A stretch of 64,000 bases of DNA from CAWAPS01 sp963783945 (lineage in GTDB: Bacteria > Actinomycetota > Acidimicrobiia > Acidimicrobiales > Palsa-688), in assembly GCA_963783945.1 (NCBI GenBank), contig CAWAPS010000019.1, positions 310,001 through 374,000 on the forward strand, given 5' to 3'. The notes under the pieces are model-generated. The model was not told where the DNA came from and ran no database searches. It was given only the letters and a program-made list of their open reading frames with translations. This document shows, piece by piece, positions 43,862-52,495 of this stretch (its first letter is position 1; every line of letters starts with the position of its first letter). The position numbers and the translations under genes were made by a program.

Positions 43862-44839
43862 TCAGGAGAAGGCGGGCAGCACGTCGCGCTCCAGCAGGCG
43901 GAGGGTGTCCCACGCCAGGGCGGGAGGAACGCCACCGCACATCGGGTGCAGGTTTATGGCCGGCTCCCCTTCGCTCGCCTTCAGCTCGGCGACCAGTTCG
44001 TCGGGCGTCAGGATGACGTACATGCCCCGCTCGCGCAACTCGGCGGCGTCAGCCACTTTGCGGTATGGCGAATCGGTCTGGTCCTGGGCCTGCCAGTCGC
44101 CGTAGGCGTTGGTGTCGTGTAGCAAGAACGGGGCGTGCTGCTCCCAGGCCTTCTCGACATCGGTGGCCAAGAAGATGAGCGTCTGCTTTTCGGGGAAGGG
44201 GGCGGGCCCAGGGTCGGCCTGACCGAGCTTGATCAGCTCGTCCCGGTAGAACTCCCAGGTGTGCGCCATGCTCGGAACGAAGAAAGCCCCCAACCGGGCA
44301 GCTCGCCGGGCGGCCCCTTCGCTGCTGCCGCCCATGATCACCGTCGGGCCGCCCGGCTGGCACGGCCCAGGGGTGACACGCACGGTGTGACCGCGGTAAT
44401 CGAACGGCTCCCCGGAGAAGGCGCCCCGAAGAGTCTTGACCACTTCGACCACCCGCTTGGGCCTGTCCTTCATCGACAGGCCGAACATCTCGAACTCCTC
44501 CCGGGCGTACCCGGCGGCGACGATGACGTCCAGACGACCGTTGGTCACGTTGTCGAGAACACAGAGATCTTCGGCGAGGCGCAGCGGGTCATTGAACGGG
44601 GCGAGGAGCGCGGCGATCATGAAGCGCACGTTCCGGGTCCGGGCGGCCATGGCGGACAGGATCACGATCGGGCTGGGGATGTAGCCGTCAGGTGAGCCGT
44701 GGTGCTCGCAGAGTCCGATGTTCGTACAACCGTGCTGATCGGCCCACTCGGCCATTTCCAGGCCGGCGGCGAACCGGTCGGCCGTCGACGTGGCGGCGAA
44801 ATCAGGGTTGCGGAAATCGAAACGCATGGAGAGGCGCAT
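43862..44839 (-). CDS. LLM class flavin-dependent oxidoreductase
   Basis: A 325-residue luciferase-like oxidoreductase: MRFDFRNPDF, LCEHHGSPDGYIPSP, RNVRFMIAALLAPFNDPLRLAEDL, LDVIVAAGYAREEFEMFG and PTVIMGGSSEGAARRAARLG. The gene uses an apparent leaderless start (TAGGGT, then 6 nt, then ATG 44839). An internal ATG five codons in is also possible. FMN or F420 would be the cofactor. It is on the same strand as the SnoaL gene downstream and the amidohydrolase upstream (48 nt), a likely functional group. Confidence 0.92.
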   Translation of the reverse strand: MRLSMRFDFRNPDFAATSTADRFAAGLEMAEWADQHGCTNIGLCEHHGSPDGYIPSPIVILSAMAARTRNVRFMIAALLAPFNDPLRLAEDLCVLDNVTNGRLDVIVAAGYAREEFEMFGLSMKDRPKRVVEVVKTLRGAFSGEPFDYRGHTVRVTPGPCQPGGPTVIMGGSSEGAARRAARLGAFFVPSMAHTWEFYRDELIKLGQADPGPAPFPEKQTLIFLATDVEKAWEQHAPFLLHDTNAYGDWQAQDQTDSPYRKVADAAELRERGMYVILTPDELVAELKASEGEPAINLHPMCGGVPPALAWDTLRLLERDVLPAFS

Positions 44840-44845
44840 GCGAGC

Positions 44846-44851
44846 ACCCTA
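44846..44851 (-). promoter_or_regulatory. -10 element TAGGGT of a leaderless promoter
   Basis: On the minus strand TAGGGT ends 6 nt before ATG 44839. No Shine-Dalgarno lies in between. Confidence 0.4.
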
Positions 44852-44887
44852 GCTGGCCGCGAATCGGATTGACCCGAGATGGGTCGA

Positions 44888-46114
44888 TCAGGCGGTTATG
44901 ACCTGGCCGGTCACCGGGCCGATGCGGTCGATGACAGGCTGGAGGGCGTCGACGTCAAGGTTGTAGGCGTCGACCGCATTGCCGCCGATCATGGCCCGAA
45001 CCTCATCCTCCGGGAGCCCCTTCATCAGGTCACGGAGTCGCTCCCGGGCGTGAGGCCAGTGCGACTCCAGGTGGGGGAAGTCAGAGCCCCACATGAGCTT
45101 CTTGACGCCGATGGCGTGGCGCAAGTCGAGCTCCGGCCGGCTGAGCAGAGTGGCGCCGATCCAGACCTGGCGGTGGAAGTACTCGCTCGGCTTCATCGGG
45201 ATCACATCGTGGATGGCCGAGGCGAAACTCGGATTCTCGACATGCCCATCCATCATGGCCAGGGCCTCGATCACCCACGTCACCGGGGGCTGCTCGGTGA
45301 AGATCAGCCTCAGACCGGGGTGTCGCTCGAGAACACCGCTCAGGATGAGAAACCACAGCGGCCGATGGGGCCACCAGGTGGACTCGAACGCCCAGATCAC
45401 CGGCGCCTCCGGGCCGCTGCCTACATAGGGCGTGCCGGGTCCGACGTGGGTGTGCAACGGGACGCCCAGATCGGCGCACGCCTCCCACAGCGGCTCGTAA
45501 CGGCGGTCGTTCCAAAACGGTTCGGCCATGTTGTAATAGAAAACGGGGAGCAAGGCGCCGCCGTTGATCCCGTTTTCCTTGGCCCAGCGAACTTCCTCTA
45601 TGGCCGCGTCCACGTCGCCGAGCGTCCCAATGACCGAAATCCCCAGCAAGCGATCGGGCGCCTCGGAGCAGAACTGGGCCAGCCACCGGTTATACGCCCG
45701 GGCTCCCGCCACCTTTAGCTCTGTCGGGTATTCACTGTCCCAGGGCCGGTCGAAATCCCTCGCCAGACCGATGAACGGGGGTGAGTTTCCGGACTGGTCA
45801 TCCGGAAACAACAGATCGGCGGTGACGCCGTCGACGTCGAGGGCCTCCAAGCGGCGCTTGGCGTCCCATTTGCCGACGATCCCCCATCGCACCTCGTCCT
45901 GTTCCAACCAGTGTCGCTTGTAGTCTTCAGACCACGTCGCCGGCAGGTCCGCATCCTTTTCCTTGGTCGCCAGCCACAGCGGCACATATTCGTTGAGCCA
46001 TTGATCGAAGTCGGCCCGATAGTCGGGATCCACGTAATCCCTGTAGGTCTCCGCCGGCGGCCCAACGTGGCCGTCCGAGGAAACGATGAGCAGACGCTCC
46101 TCGTTATCAGACAT
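44888..46114 (-). CDS. amidohydrolase-2 family TIM-barrel protein
   Basis: A 408-residue amidohydrolase-2 protein. IVSSDGHVGPP (D-G-H in strand 1), PLHTHVGPGTP (His of strand 5), LRLIFTEQPPVTWV and WGSDFPHLESHWP (late metal Asp) give the metal site. It probably hydrolyses or decarboxylates a carboxylated intermediate. ATG 46114 behind GAGGGGGG is preferred; the in-frame region farther upstream is not family sequence. It is 48 nt upstream of the LLM gene. The middle NGGALLPVFYYNMAEPF segment is not found in the other copies. Confidence 0.9.
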   Translation of the reverse strand: MSDNEERLLIVSSDGHVGPPAETYRDYVDPDYRADFDQWLNEYVPLWLATKEKDADLPATWSEDYKRHWLEQDEVRWGIVGKWDAKRRLEALDVDGVTADLLFPDDQSGNSPPFIGLARDFDRPWDSEYPTELKVAGARAYNRWLAQFCSEAPDRLLGISVIGTLGDVDAAIEEVRWAKENGINGGALLPVFYYNMAEPFWNDRRYEPLWEACADLGVPLHTHVGPGTPYVGSGPEAPVIWAFESTWWPHRPLWFLILSGVLERHPGLRLIFTEQPPVTWVIEALAMMDGHVENPSFASAIHDVIPMKPSEYFHRQVWIGATLLSRPELDLRHAIGVKKLMWGSDFPHLESHWPHARERLRDLMKGLPEDEVRAMIGGNAVDAYNLDVDALQPVIDRIGPVTGQVITA

Positions 46115-46289
46115 CGCTGCTGAACCCCCCTCTACCATTATTCGATCTCGGGTAATCGAGCTTACCGACCACGGGGCGGGCCTGTCAACGGAGGCATCCC
46201 TGTGGCAAAGCCGGCTGAATCGTTTGCCGCTCGCGACTTTGCCCTCGCCCAACAGGTTGCGGCAGGAGCAGTGGCCCGGGCTGAACCGG

Positions 46290-46988
46290 TCAGCGCCAGG
46301 TGCCCACTCCGCCGTCGATCTGCAAGGTCCGGCCGGTCATGTAGCAGTCCGGGCTAGCCAGATAAAGGATGAGCGGACCGATGTCCTTCTCAGGATCACC
46401 GACCCGGCCCAGGGGCACCCCGGGGATAGCGGCGGCGACCCACCCGGCATTGAGGTCCCCCGATGCCAGCGGGCAAACTGCGTTGATCCGGATGTTGTCT
46501 TTGCCCCACTCGAGCGCCGCAACCTTCGTAAGCCCGCGGATCGCCTCCTTCGCGGCTGCGTACGCGCCCCCGCCCGCCATCCCCTGCGTGCCCACACCGG
46601 ATGCGAAGTTGATGATGGCTCCTCCGCCCTGAGCCGTGAAGTGGGGATAACACAAATGCATCATCCGAAGCATGGCGATGGGCCCGGTCTCGAACGAGAA
46701 GCGCATGTCATCATCGGTTATGTCGATAAACGGTATATCGATGCGTATCCCTTGCGCGGCATTGACGAGCGTATCGATCCGGCCGAAATCACGTATTACC
46801 TCGTCGACCGTCTCGGCACAGGCCTTTGGGTTGGTCAAATCGGCCTTGATCCGACGGGTGGCCGCGTCCGCGCCCGACGGGTCGAGATCGACGGCGATCG
46901 GGATGGCACCGGCCTTGGCCAGGGCCCGGCACAGGCCAGTCCCGATATTGCCTCCACCGCCAGTCACGATCATGACTTGTTCGCTCAT
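46290..46988 (-). CDS. SDR family oxidoreductase
   Basis: A 232-residue SDR: VMIVTGGGGNIGTGLCRAL, VNAAQGIRIDIPF where the NNAG motif is altered to NAAQ, NFASGVGTQG with Ser and AYAAAKEAI with Tyr and Lys; ends LQIDGGVGTWR. ATG 46988 follows AAGGAG; earlier in-frame ATG at 47078 gives a Pro/Arg-rich non-family extension. Missing the usual Asn-Asn-Ala-Gly may change cofactor geometry. It lies 175 nt downstream of a separate promoter region and divergent from the SDR at 47127. Confidence 0.9.
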   Translation of the reverse strand: MSEQVMIVTGGGGNIGTGLCRALAKAGAIPIAVDLDPSGADAATRRIKADLTNPKACAETVDEVIRDFGRIDTLVNAAQGIRIDIPFIDITDDDMRFSFETGPIAMLRMMHLCYPHFTAQGGGAIINFASGVGTQGMAGGGAYAAAKEAIRGLTKVAALEWGKDNIRINAVCPLASGDLNAGWVAAAIPGVPLGRVGDPEKDIGPLILYLASPDCYMTGRTLQIDGGVGTWR

Positions 46989-47126
46989 GGACTGCCAGGA
47001 CTCCTTCGGGTTGCGCGCCTCGTATCCGGACTGGGGCCGGCCGCCCCGGCGCGGCGAAAGCTTCGGCGACGAGCTCATGCTAGCGCGTAGTGTTCGGCCC
47101 GTCCCGTCCGACGCTTCGACAGAGGT

Positions 47127-47894
47127 ATGCCCGTCATGAGTGACGTTTTTCCCGGCAAGGTAGCAATCGTCACCGGCGCCGCATCAGGTATCGGAGCGGC
47201 AACGGCGCGCCGCCTACGGGGGCTTGGAGCAGACGTTGTAGCCGTCGACGTGAGTGATACTGGATTGCGGTCGGTGACAGATCAGATCGGCGCCACCCCC
47301 GTAGTCATGGACGTCTCCGAGCCGGACGCCTGGGATCTTCTACTCGCCGATGTCACAACTACTTTCGGTGGTGTCGATTTCGCCCACCTCAATGCCGGAA
47401 TCGTGACGATGGCCTACCCATGCCGAATTCTCGACGTGACGGTCGCCCACTATCGGAGGCTTATGGGCGTGAATCTCGACGGGGTGGTGCTGGCGGCGAC
47501 CAAGCTGGTCCCGGTCATGGCGCGCCGGGGGGGAGGCGCCATCGTGGCCACCGCGTCCACCGCCGCGCTGAACCCACTCTTCGAAGATCCGTTGTATGCC
47601 GCCTCCAAATCTGCCATTGTCAGCTTCGTTCGCAGCTCGGCCCCCCAGCTCGCCGAGCTCGGGGTGCGGATCCACACGATCTGCCCGGGTCTCGTACGGA
47701 CCAACATGATCGGCGACTTCGTCGAGCAGCGGACAGATGCGTCTGCCCCTCCCGCCCTGGACCCCGCCGAGGTGGCGGCGGCCGTCGCCGAGATGCTCGC
47801 CACTGACCAGACCGGATTGGTCCGCACGATCAGAATCGGTGAAGGGGTCCGCGACTATTACTTCGGCGACGGCGGGGCCACCTCCTCGCCCTGA
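47127..47894 (+). CDS. SDR family oxidoreductase
   Basis: A 255-residue SDR: IVTGAASGIGAATARRL, LNAGIVTMAY (His-Leu-Asn-Ala-Gly in place of NNAG), ATASTAALNP with the Ser and YAASKSAI with Tyr and Lys. The C-terminus has a DYYFGDG tail instead of the usual DGG end. ATG 47127 or ATG 47136 may be the true start. It probably reduces or oxidises a small alcohol. The PPK2 gene follows after 22 nt, so they may be co-transcribed, although the functions look unrelated. Confidence 0.92.
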   Translation: MPVMSDVFPGKVAIVTGAASGIGAATARRLRGLGADVVAVDVSDTGLRSVTDQIGATPVVMDVSEPDAWDLLLADVTTTFGGVDFAHLNAGIVTMAYPCRILDVTVAHYRRLMGVNLDGVVLAATKLVPVMARRGGGAIVATASTAALNPLFEDPLYAASKSAIVSFVRSSAPQLAELGVRIHTICPGLVRTNMIGDFVEQRTDASAPPALDPAEVAAAVAEMLATDQTGLVRTIRIGEGVRDYYFGDGGATSSP

Positions 47895-47916
47895 GCGCTA
47901 CCGGGAGAAACAAGCG

Positions 47917-48885
47917 TTGAAAGTGCCCAAAGATACGGCGCGGCAGATAGCCGAGTTCATCAGACCCATGCGGGTCCGGCCCGACTCGCAGGTCAACCTC
48001 GAAGCCGACTTCGATCCGGCATACAAGGGCGACTTGGTCAGCAAGGAAGACGGTCGATTACTGCTTCAGCAGGGTGTTGCCATCCTCGAGGAGTACCAGA
48101 CCCGGCTGGCCGCCCAAGGGACGTACGGCGTTCTGTTTTGCCTCCAGGCGCTGGACGCGGCCGGTAAGGACGGAACCATCCGGCATGTGATGAGCGGGGT
48201 CGACCCTCAGGGGGTGAGAGTGGCCAGCTTCAAGGTGCCGTCTTCAGAAGAGTTGAGTCACGACTATTTGTGGAGATACGCGCTGCGCCTGCCGGCGCGG
48301 GGACAGATTGGCATCTTCAACCGGTCCCACTACGAGGAGGTTCTGGTGGTCCGGGTCCATCCCGAGCTGCTCGAGCGCCAGCAACTCCCGGCCGCGCTCC
48401 GCGACCACGGCATCTGGCGGCGCCGTTACCGAGAGATCAACGCCTGGGAGCGGTATCTCACCGACAACGGCTTCAGACTGGTCAAGATCCTCCTCAATAT
48501 GTCCAAGGAGCAGCAGCGGATCCGTTTTCTTCGCCGCCTCGACCTTCCCGATCACAACTGGAAGTTCTCGGGAGCCGACGTCAGGGAACGTCGATACTGG
48601 GCCGACTACCAGAAGGCGTTCTCCGAGATGCTCTCGGCCACCAGCACCGAGTGGGCTCCCTGGTTTGTCATCCCGGCCGACCGAAAGTGGTTCGCCCGGA
48701 TCTCCGTGTCTGCAGTACTCGCCCACACGTTGATCGAGCTCGACCCCAGGTATCCAGAGGTCAACGCCGACCAGAAGCGGGACCTGCAGGACGCGAAGGC
48801 GTCACTCGAGGCCGAGGCCCCTGCCGGTGCGGCCGCCGACCCGTTTCGGACGAAAAAGGGGGGAACCAAGCGGCGGCGAAGGTAA
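47917..48885 (+). CDS. polyphosphate kinase 2 family protein
   Basis: A 322-residue PPK2. The Walker A loop is LQALDAAGKDGTIRHVMSG (G83-K84), followed by PQGVRVASFKVPSSEELSHD and FNRSHYEEVLVVRV (Walker B with the lid Arg), all typical of class III PPK2. These enzymes phosphorylate AMP and ADP with polyphosphate. The start is taken as TTG 47917 because GGGAG is 9 nt upstream; the in-frame region before that overlaps the SDR gene. The C-terminus is a Lys/Arg-rich tail (TKRRRR). It is the only central-metabolism gene in this stretch. Confidence 0.92.
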   Translation: MKVPKDTARQIAEFIRPMRVRPDSQVNLEADFDPAYKGDLVSKEDGRLLLQQGVAILEEYQTRLAAQGTYGVLFCLQALDAAGKDGTIRHVMSGVDPQGVRVASFKVPSSEELSHDYLWRYALRLPARGQIGIFNRSHYEEVLVVRVHPELLERQQLPAALRDHGIWRRRYREINAWERYLTDNGFRLVKILLNMSKEQQRIRFLRRLDLPDHNWKFSGADVRERRYWADYQKAFSEMLSATSTEWAPWFVIPADRKWFARISVSAVLAHTLIELDPRYPEVNADQKRDLQDAKASLEAEAPAGAAADPFRTKKGGTKRRRR

Positions 48886-48900
48886 CCGTGCTTGGCGGCT

Positions 48901-49665
48901 CTAAGCCGTCACGTACCCGCCGTCGACCGGGAGGGCGACGCCGGTTATGAACGAGGAGTCGTCGCTGGCGAAGAACAGGGCGGCCGAGGCGATCTCCGAG
49001 GCCAGGCCCCACCGGTTCATGGGCACGTTGCTCGGCGGGGCATAGGCCCCGGGCGGAGGCTCCCGTCCCACGGTGCCTGAATCCCTGGCCCCTTTGACCA
49101 GGCCCGTCCAGAACATCCCAGGGCAGATCGCGTTGACCCGGATGTTCTGATCGGCATAGTCCAGGGCGGCGGCCTTGGTCAGCTGTATGACCCCGGCTTT
49201 GGCCGAGCCGTAAACCGAATGACCCTTCCAACCGACCATACCGGCGGCCGAGGCTGTGCTCACAACCGAGCCACCCCCATTTCTGAGCAGGGCCCTGATG
49301 CCGTACTTCATGCCCCAGAAGACGGCCTTCAGGTTGGTGTCGTGCACTCTCTCCCAGGTTTCGGTGGTCTGCTCGTGGAGAGGGCCTATCTGGCCGCCGA
49401 ATCCGGCGTTGTTGTACAGCACGTCGAGCTTGCCGAAGTGTTCCTCCGCCGTCGCGATCATACGCTCGACGTCGGACTCGACAGACACGTCGACATGAGT
49501 GGCGATGGCGGCGTCGCCGATGCTCTTGGCGACCTCCTCCTCTTCCCCGCTCCGGTCGGCACAGACCACTTTGGCGCCCTCCTGAGCGAATAAGACCGCC
49601 GAGGCCTGGCCCATCCCTGATCCGGCCCCTGTGATGACCGCGACCTTCCCATCAAGCTTGCCCAT
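48901..49665 (-). CDS. SDR family oxidoreductase
   Basis: A 254-residue SDR: VITGAGSGMGQASAVLFA, YNNAGFGG, STASAAGMVGWK with Ser and YGSAKAG with Tyr and Lys; ends ALPVDGGYVTA. A GGGAGG site precedes ATG 49665. It is the last gene of a minus-strand series beginning with the TIM barrel at 53269 and running through two Rieske oxygenases, and would fit dehydrogenation of a dihydrodiol or secondary alcohol made by them (inference). Confidence 0.92.
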   Translation of the reverse strand: MGKLDGKVAVITGAGSGMGQASAVLFAQEGAKVVCADRSGEEEEVAKSIGDAAIATHVDVSVESDVERMIATAEEHFGKLDVLYNNAGFGGQIGPLHEQTTETWERVHDTNLKAVFWGMKYGIRALLRNGGGSVVSTASAAGMVGWKGHSVYGSAKAGVIQLTKAAALDYADQNIRVNAICPGMFWTGLVKGARDSGTVGREPPPGAYAPPSNVPMNRWGLASEIASAALFFASDDSSFITGVALPVDGGYVTA

Positions 49666-49799
49666 GGATATCGAACCTCCCGTGATGATCGAAGCGATGC
49701 CGGAGCGGTAGGCCCTACCTTCAGATCGCCCACCACGTCGCTGACCAACGTAGCTCCCTCAGGCCCCGCGGGTCCCTACCGCTCGCCGTATGTCGAATA

Positions 49800-51065
49800 T
49801 CAGCTGGTCAGCTGATCGACCCCGGCGTCCTCCCAGCGCGCCCCGTCCTCGACGAATGTCTCGAACGCGTTCGGGAGGCGAACGGGTTGCGGCGTCAGGG
49901 CACTGCCCGGCGGCAGGCGTCCTTCGTCACCGGCGCGCAGGGCGTCGAGCATCATCCGGCGGGCGTGAACCACGGCGACGTCGCCGGAGGACAGGTTCTC
50001 CTTGCTGCGATCCACTATGGGGCCCATGCTGGTCTGGATGACGGCGTCTTCCTCCAGCAGGCTCCTCCCGAAACCGGTGAAATGTCCGGCGGTCATGAGG
50101 TCGCGGTCCTGTCCCCACCCATTCCACCGGTCGCCCCGCAGCCCGGTGTAATCAAAGTCATCAGGGATGTAGTCAGAGGACTGCATCGCGGTCCGCTCGG
50201 GCGGTTCGGCGCTGTGGGGGGTGTCCCCGAAAGTCCCGAAGAAAAGGAGGTGATGGGTGTCGTCGGTGGGCGAGACGACGAAGACAGAACCGGCTCGAGG
50301 CATCGACCGACCGATCGGAATGACCGTCACGAATGGCATCAGGTGCTCGGTGATGCGCACGTAGGAGCCACCCTCGGCTGTCTTGCGCAGCGCCGCCGCC
50401 CGCATGCCGTACGAGGTCGATTCCGTCTCGTAACGGGGCAGCTGAGCGAGGGCGAAACTCAGATTGGAGTGCTCGGCCATCTTGGCCGCCTCGGTGATCC
50501 AGGTCTGGTGGAGCATGCCCACGTGGGCCGAGTCGATCGTGCCCTCCACGCCCTGCAACCAGTTGCAGGGAATTCGGGACACGCACCAGTACCGGTACAG
50601 GTCGGCGTCACCGAACGGGAGATGCGGGAACGGGGGCGGCGCCTCACCGCCGCCCAGCCACACCCACGCCAGGCCACCCGACTCGTGAACAGGGAAGTGG
50701 ACGACGGGCACCCTCGCGGCGAACTGCTCGGCCCGTGAGACTTGAGTGGGTGCGTCGACCACGCAACCCGACACGTCGACCTTCCACCCGTGATAGATGC
50801 AGCGCACGCCGTTGCCCTCTATGCGACCGAGGGCGAGCGACGAACGGCGGTGAGGACAGAGCTCGTCGAGGAAGCCGATCCGGCCATCCTCGGCCCGGAA
50901 GGCGACGTAGTTATCGCCGAAGAGACGGACCAGACTCGGCGCCTCTCCAGACACGAGATGGGCGGACAGAGCGAACGGGATCCAATAGTTCCCCCGCATC
51001 AGCAGACCCATCGGGGCGTCGCCGTCGACGTGTGTCATCAGCTCGTTTTCAGCCCAGGTCGTCAT
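49800..51065 (-). CDS. Rieske oxygenase, phthalate 4,5-dioxygenase-like oxygenase subunit
   Basis: A 421-residue paralogue of 4961-6223. The Rieske ligands C70/H72 and C89/H92 and the iron site D178, H181 and H186 lie at identical positions, with shared runs such as GDAPMG, RLFG.NYVAFR.EDGRIGFLD and RVPCNWLQGVEGT-type sequence. Likely oxygenase component for an aromatic or alicyclic acid. The two copies differ mainly between residues 140-165 and 260-300, around the substrate pocket. It is 38 nt from the second Rieske gene upstream, so the two are probably co-expressed. Confidence 0.93.
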   Translation of the reverse strand: MTTWAENELMTHVDGDAPMGLLMRGNYWIPFALSAHLVSGEAPSLVRLFGDNYVAFRAEDGRIGFLDELCPHRRSSLALGRIEGNGVRCIYHGWKVDVSGCVVDAPTQVSRAEQFAARVPVVHFPVHESGGLAWVWLGGGEAPPPFPHLPFGDADLYRYWCVSRIPCNWLQGVEGTIDSAHVGMLHQTWITEAAKMAEHSNLSFALAQLPRYETESTSYGMRAAALRKTAEGGSYVRITEHLMPFVTVIPIGRSMPRAGSVFVVSPTDDTHHLLFFGTFGDTPHSAEPPERTAMQSSDYIPDDFDYTGLRGDRWNGWGQDRDLMTAGHFTGFGRSLLEEDAVIQTSMGPIVDRSKENLSSGDVAVVHARRMMLDALRAGDEGRLPPGSALTPQPVRLPNAFETFVEDGARWEDAGVDQLTS

Positions 51066-51103
51066 CGCACCTTCCTTCGTTCACCGCGCCCAGATGGGTT
51101 GCT

Positions 51104-52375
51104 TCAGCCGACCAGCCCTTCGGCCTGATACTTCTCGACCCACTCGCTCACAACCTTGTGCAGGTTGCGTACCAGCACCTCCTGGTCATTCAGGGGCCAA
51201 GAGGTGATGACCCGGGACTCCAGGCCCATCTGGGTGGCCTCGAGGGTGTTGGCGTCCTGCAACGCGTACTCCTTGAACGCCACCGCCGCCATCTCGCGGC
51301 CCACTCGCTCGCTGGCGTTCTTCGACGGCACCGAGTAGAGGTCGCCCTCGAAGACGAGGGTGTTGTAGGAGGTCGGCCAGAACTGCTGGGTGTTGTACCA
51401 CCCGGCCTCCCATATCAACAGCTCGAAGTTGGGGAAGAACTGGAATGAGGACAGGCCCCACGGCTCGATCTTGCCGGGGTTGATGCCCTGCGGCAGGTTG
51501 TCGAACTTCGTCATGTCCCACGGACCGAACAGCCCGCTGTGGGTGGCGATGTCGGCCGGCTTCACGTTTTCGGGCGGCATCTCCCACACCCGGTGCAGAC
51601 CGCCCGCCGTGGTGACGAGCCCGTGGGGGCTGTCGACCTGATAGTGCGGGCCCTCGTATCCCGCCTCGTTTATTCTCTGGCGCAGTGCCGCCGGATGCTG
51701 GCCCAGGTGCACGATGGGGGCGTGGTAGAACTCCATGAAAGCATCCGAGAAGATCTTCCAGTTGGCCCGGCACTCCACCCTGAACCCGTAGTGCTCGGTC
51801 ATCTCGCCGAAGGGGTACTCCTCTATGTCCAGAAGCATCGGCCCGAGGAAATCCCGCAGCGACTGGCTGGGCTCCGGCGCGAAGTTGACGAAGATGAACC
51901 CGGCGAACACGTCGCAATGCACCGGCACCAAGCCATAGTCCGCCTTGTCCAGGTCGAAGAATTCCCCCTCCTGCTGCACGAACGTGCAGGCCCCGTCGAG
52001 ACCGTAACGCCACCCGTGGTACTTGCAGACGAACTGGCGGGCCACCCCGCTCGTCTCCTCCCGGGGGAAGTCGTTCCAGACCAGCTTGTTGCCCCGGTGG
52101 CGGCAGATGTTGTGAAACGCCCGGACCTCCCCGTCCTGGCCGCGCACCACGACGATCGAGGTGTCCGCGGCGGGCATCTCCTTGGTGAAGTAGCTTCCGG
52201 CCCGCGGGATCTGCTCGACCCGCCCTATCTTGAGCCACGCCCGCTTGAAAACGGCCTCGCACTCCAACTGGTAGAACTCCGGGGAGATGGAGTCCTCATA
52301 GGACACCGGACCGGTGCCCAGATCCGGATAGTGCTGGGTCCAAGTGCCCTCAGCGGGTTTTGGGAAGCGAGCCAT
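51104..52375 (-). CDS. Rieske oxygenase alpha subunit, RHO alpha-C type
   Basis: A 423-residue Rieske oxygenase of another subfamily. Rieske ligands are C91-R-H93 and C117-K-Y-H120; the gap between them (23 residues) is longer than the usual 15-17. The iron site is DAFMEFYHAPIVH with H218 and H223 and probably D211. RHO alpha-C members work as homotrimers or alpha3beta3 complexes and need ferredoxin and reductase. No beta subunit, reductase or ferredoxin gene is adjacent. It lies upstream of the phthalate-type oxygenase (38 nt) and downstream of the TIM-barrel gene (120 nt). Confidence 0.93.
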   Translation of the reverse strand: MARFPKPAEGTWTQHYPDLGTGPVSYEDSISPEFYQLECEAVFKRAWLKIGRVEQIPRAGSYFTKEMPAADTSIVVVRGQDGEVRAFHNICRHRGNKLVWNDFPREETSGVARQFVCKYHGWRYGLDGACTFVQQEGEFFDLDKADYGLVPVHCDVFAGFIFVNFAPEPSQSLRDFLGPMLLDIEEYPFGEMTEHYGFRVECRANWKIFSDAFMEFYHAPIVHLGQHPAALRQRINEAGYEGPHYQVDSPHGLVTTAGGLHRVWEMPPENVKPADIATHSGLFGPWDMTKFDNLPQGINPGKIEPWGLSSFQFFPNFELLIWEAGWYNTQQFWPTSYNTLVFEGDLYSVPSKNASERVGREMAAVAFKEYALQDANTLEATQMGLESRVITSWPLNDQEVLVRNLHKVVSEWVEKYQAEGLVG

Positions 52376-52495
52376 CGATCAGTCCTCCGTATTTCCGGGA
52401 CGAGATATCAGTGGCCTCAGGATAGGTCAGAGAGCTCACGATACGTGTCACGGGCCGGCCCGGTCAAACCGACCGGTCGGTACAAGGATAGCTGC

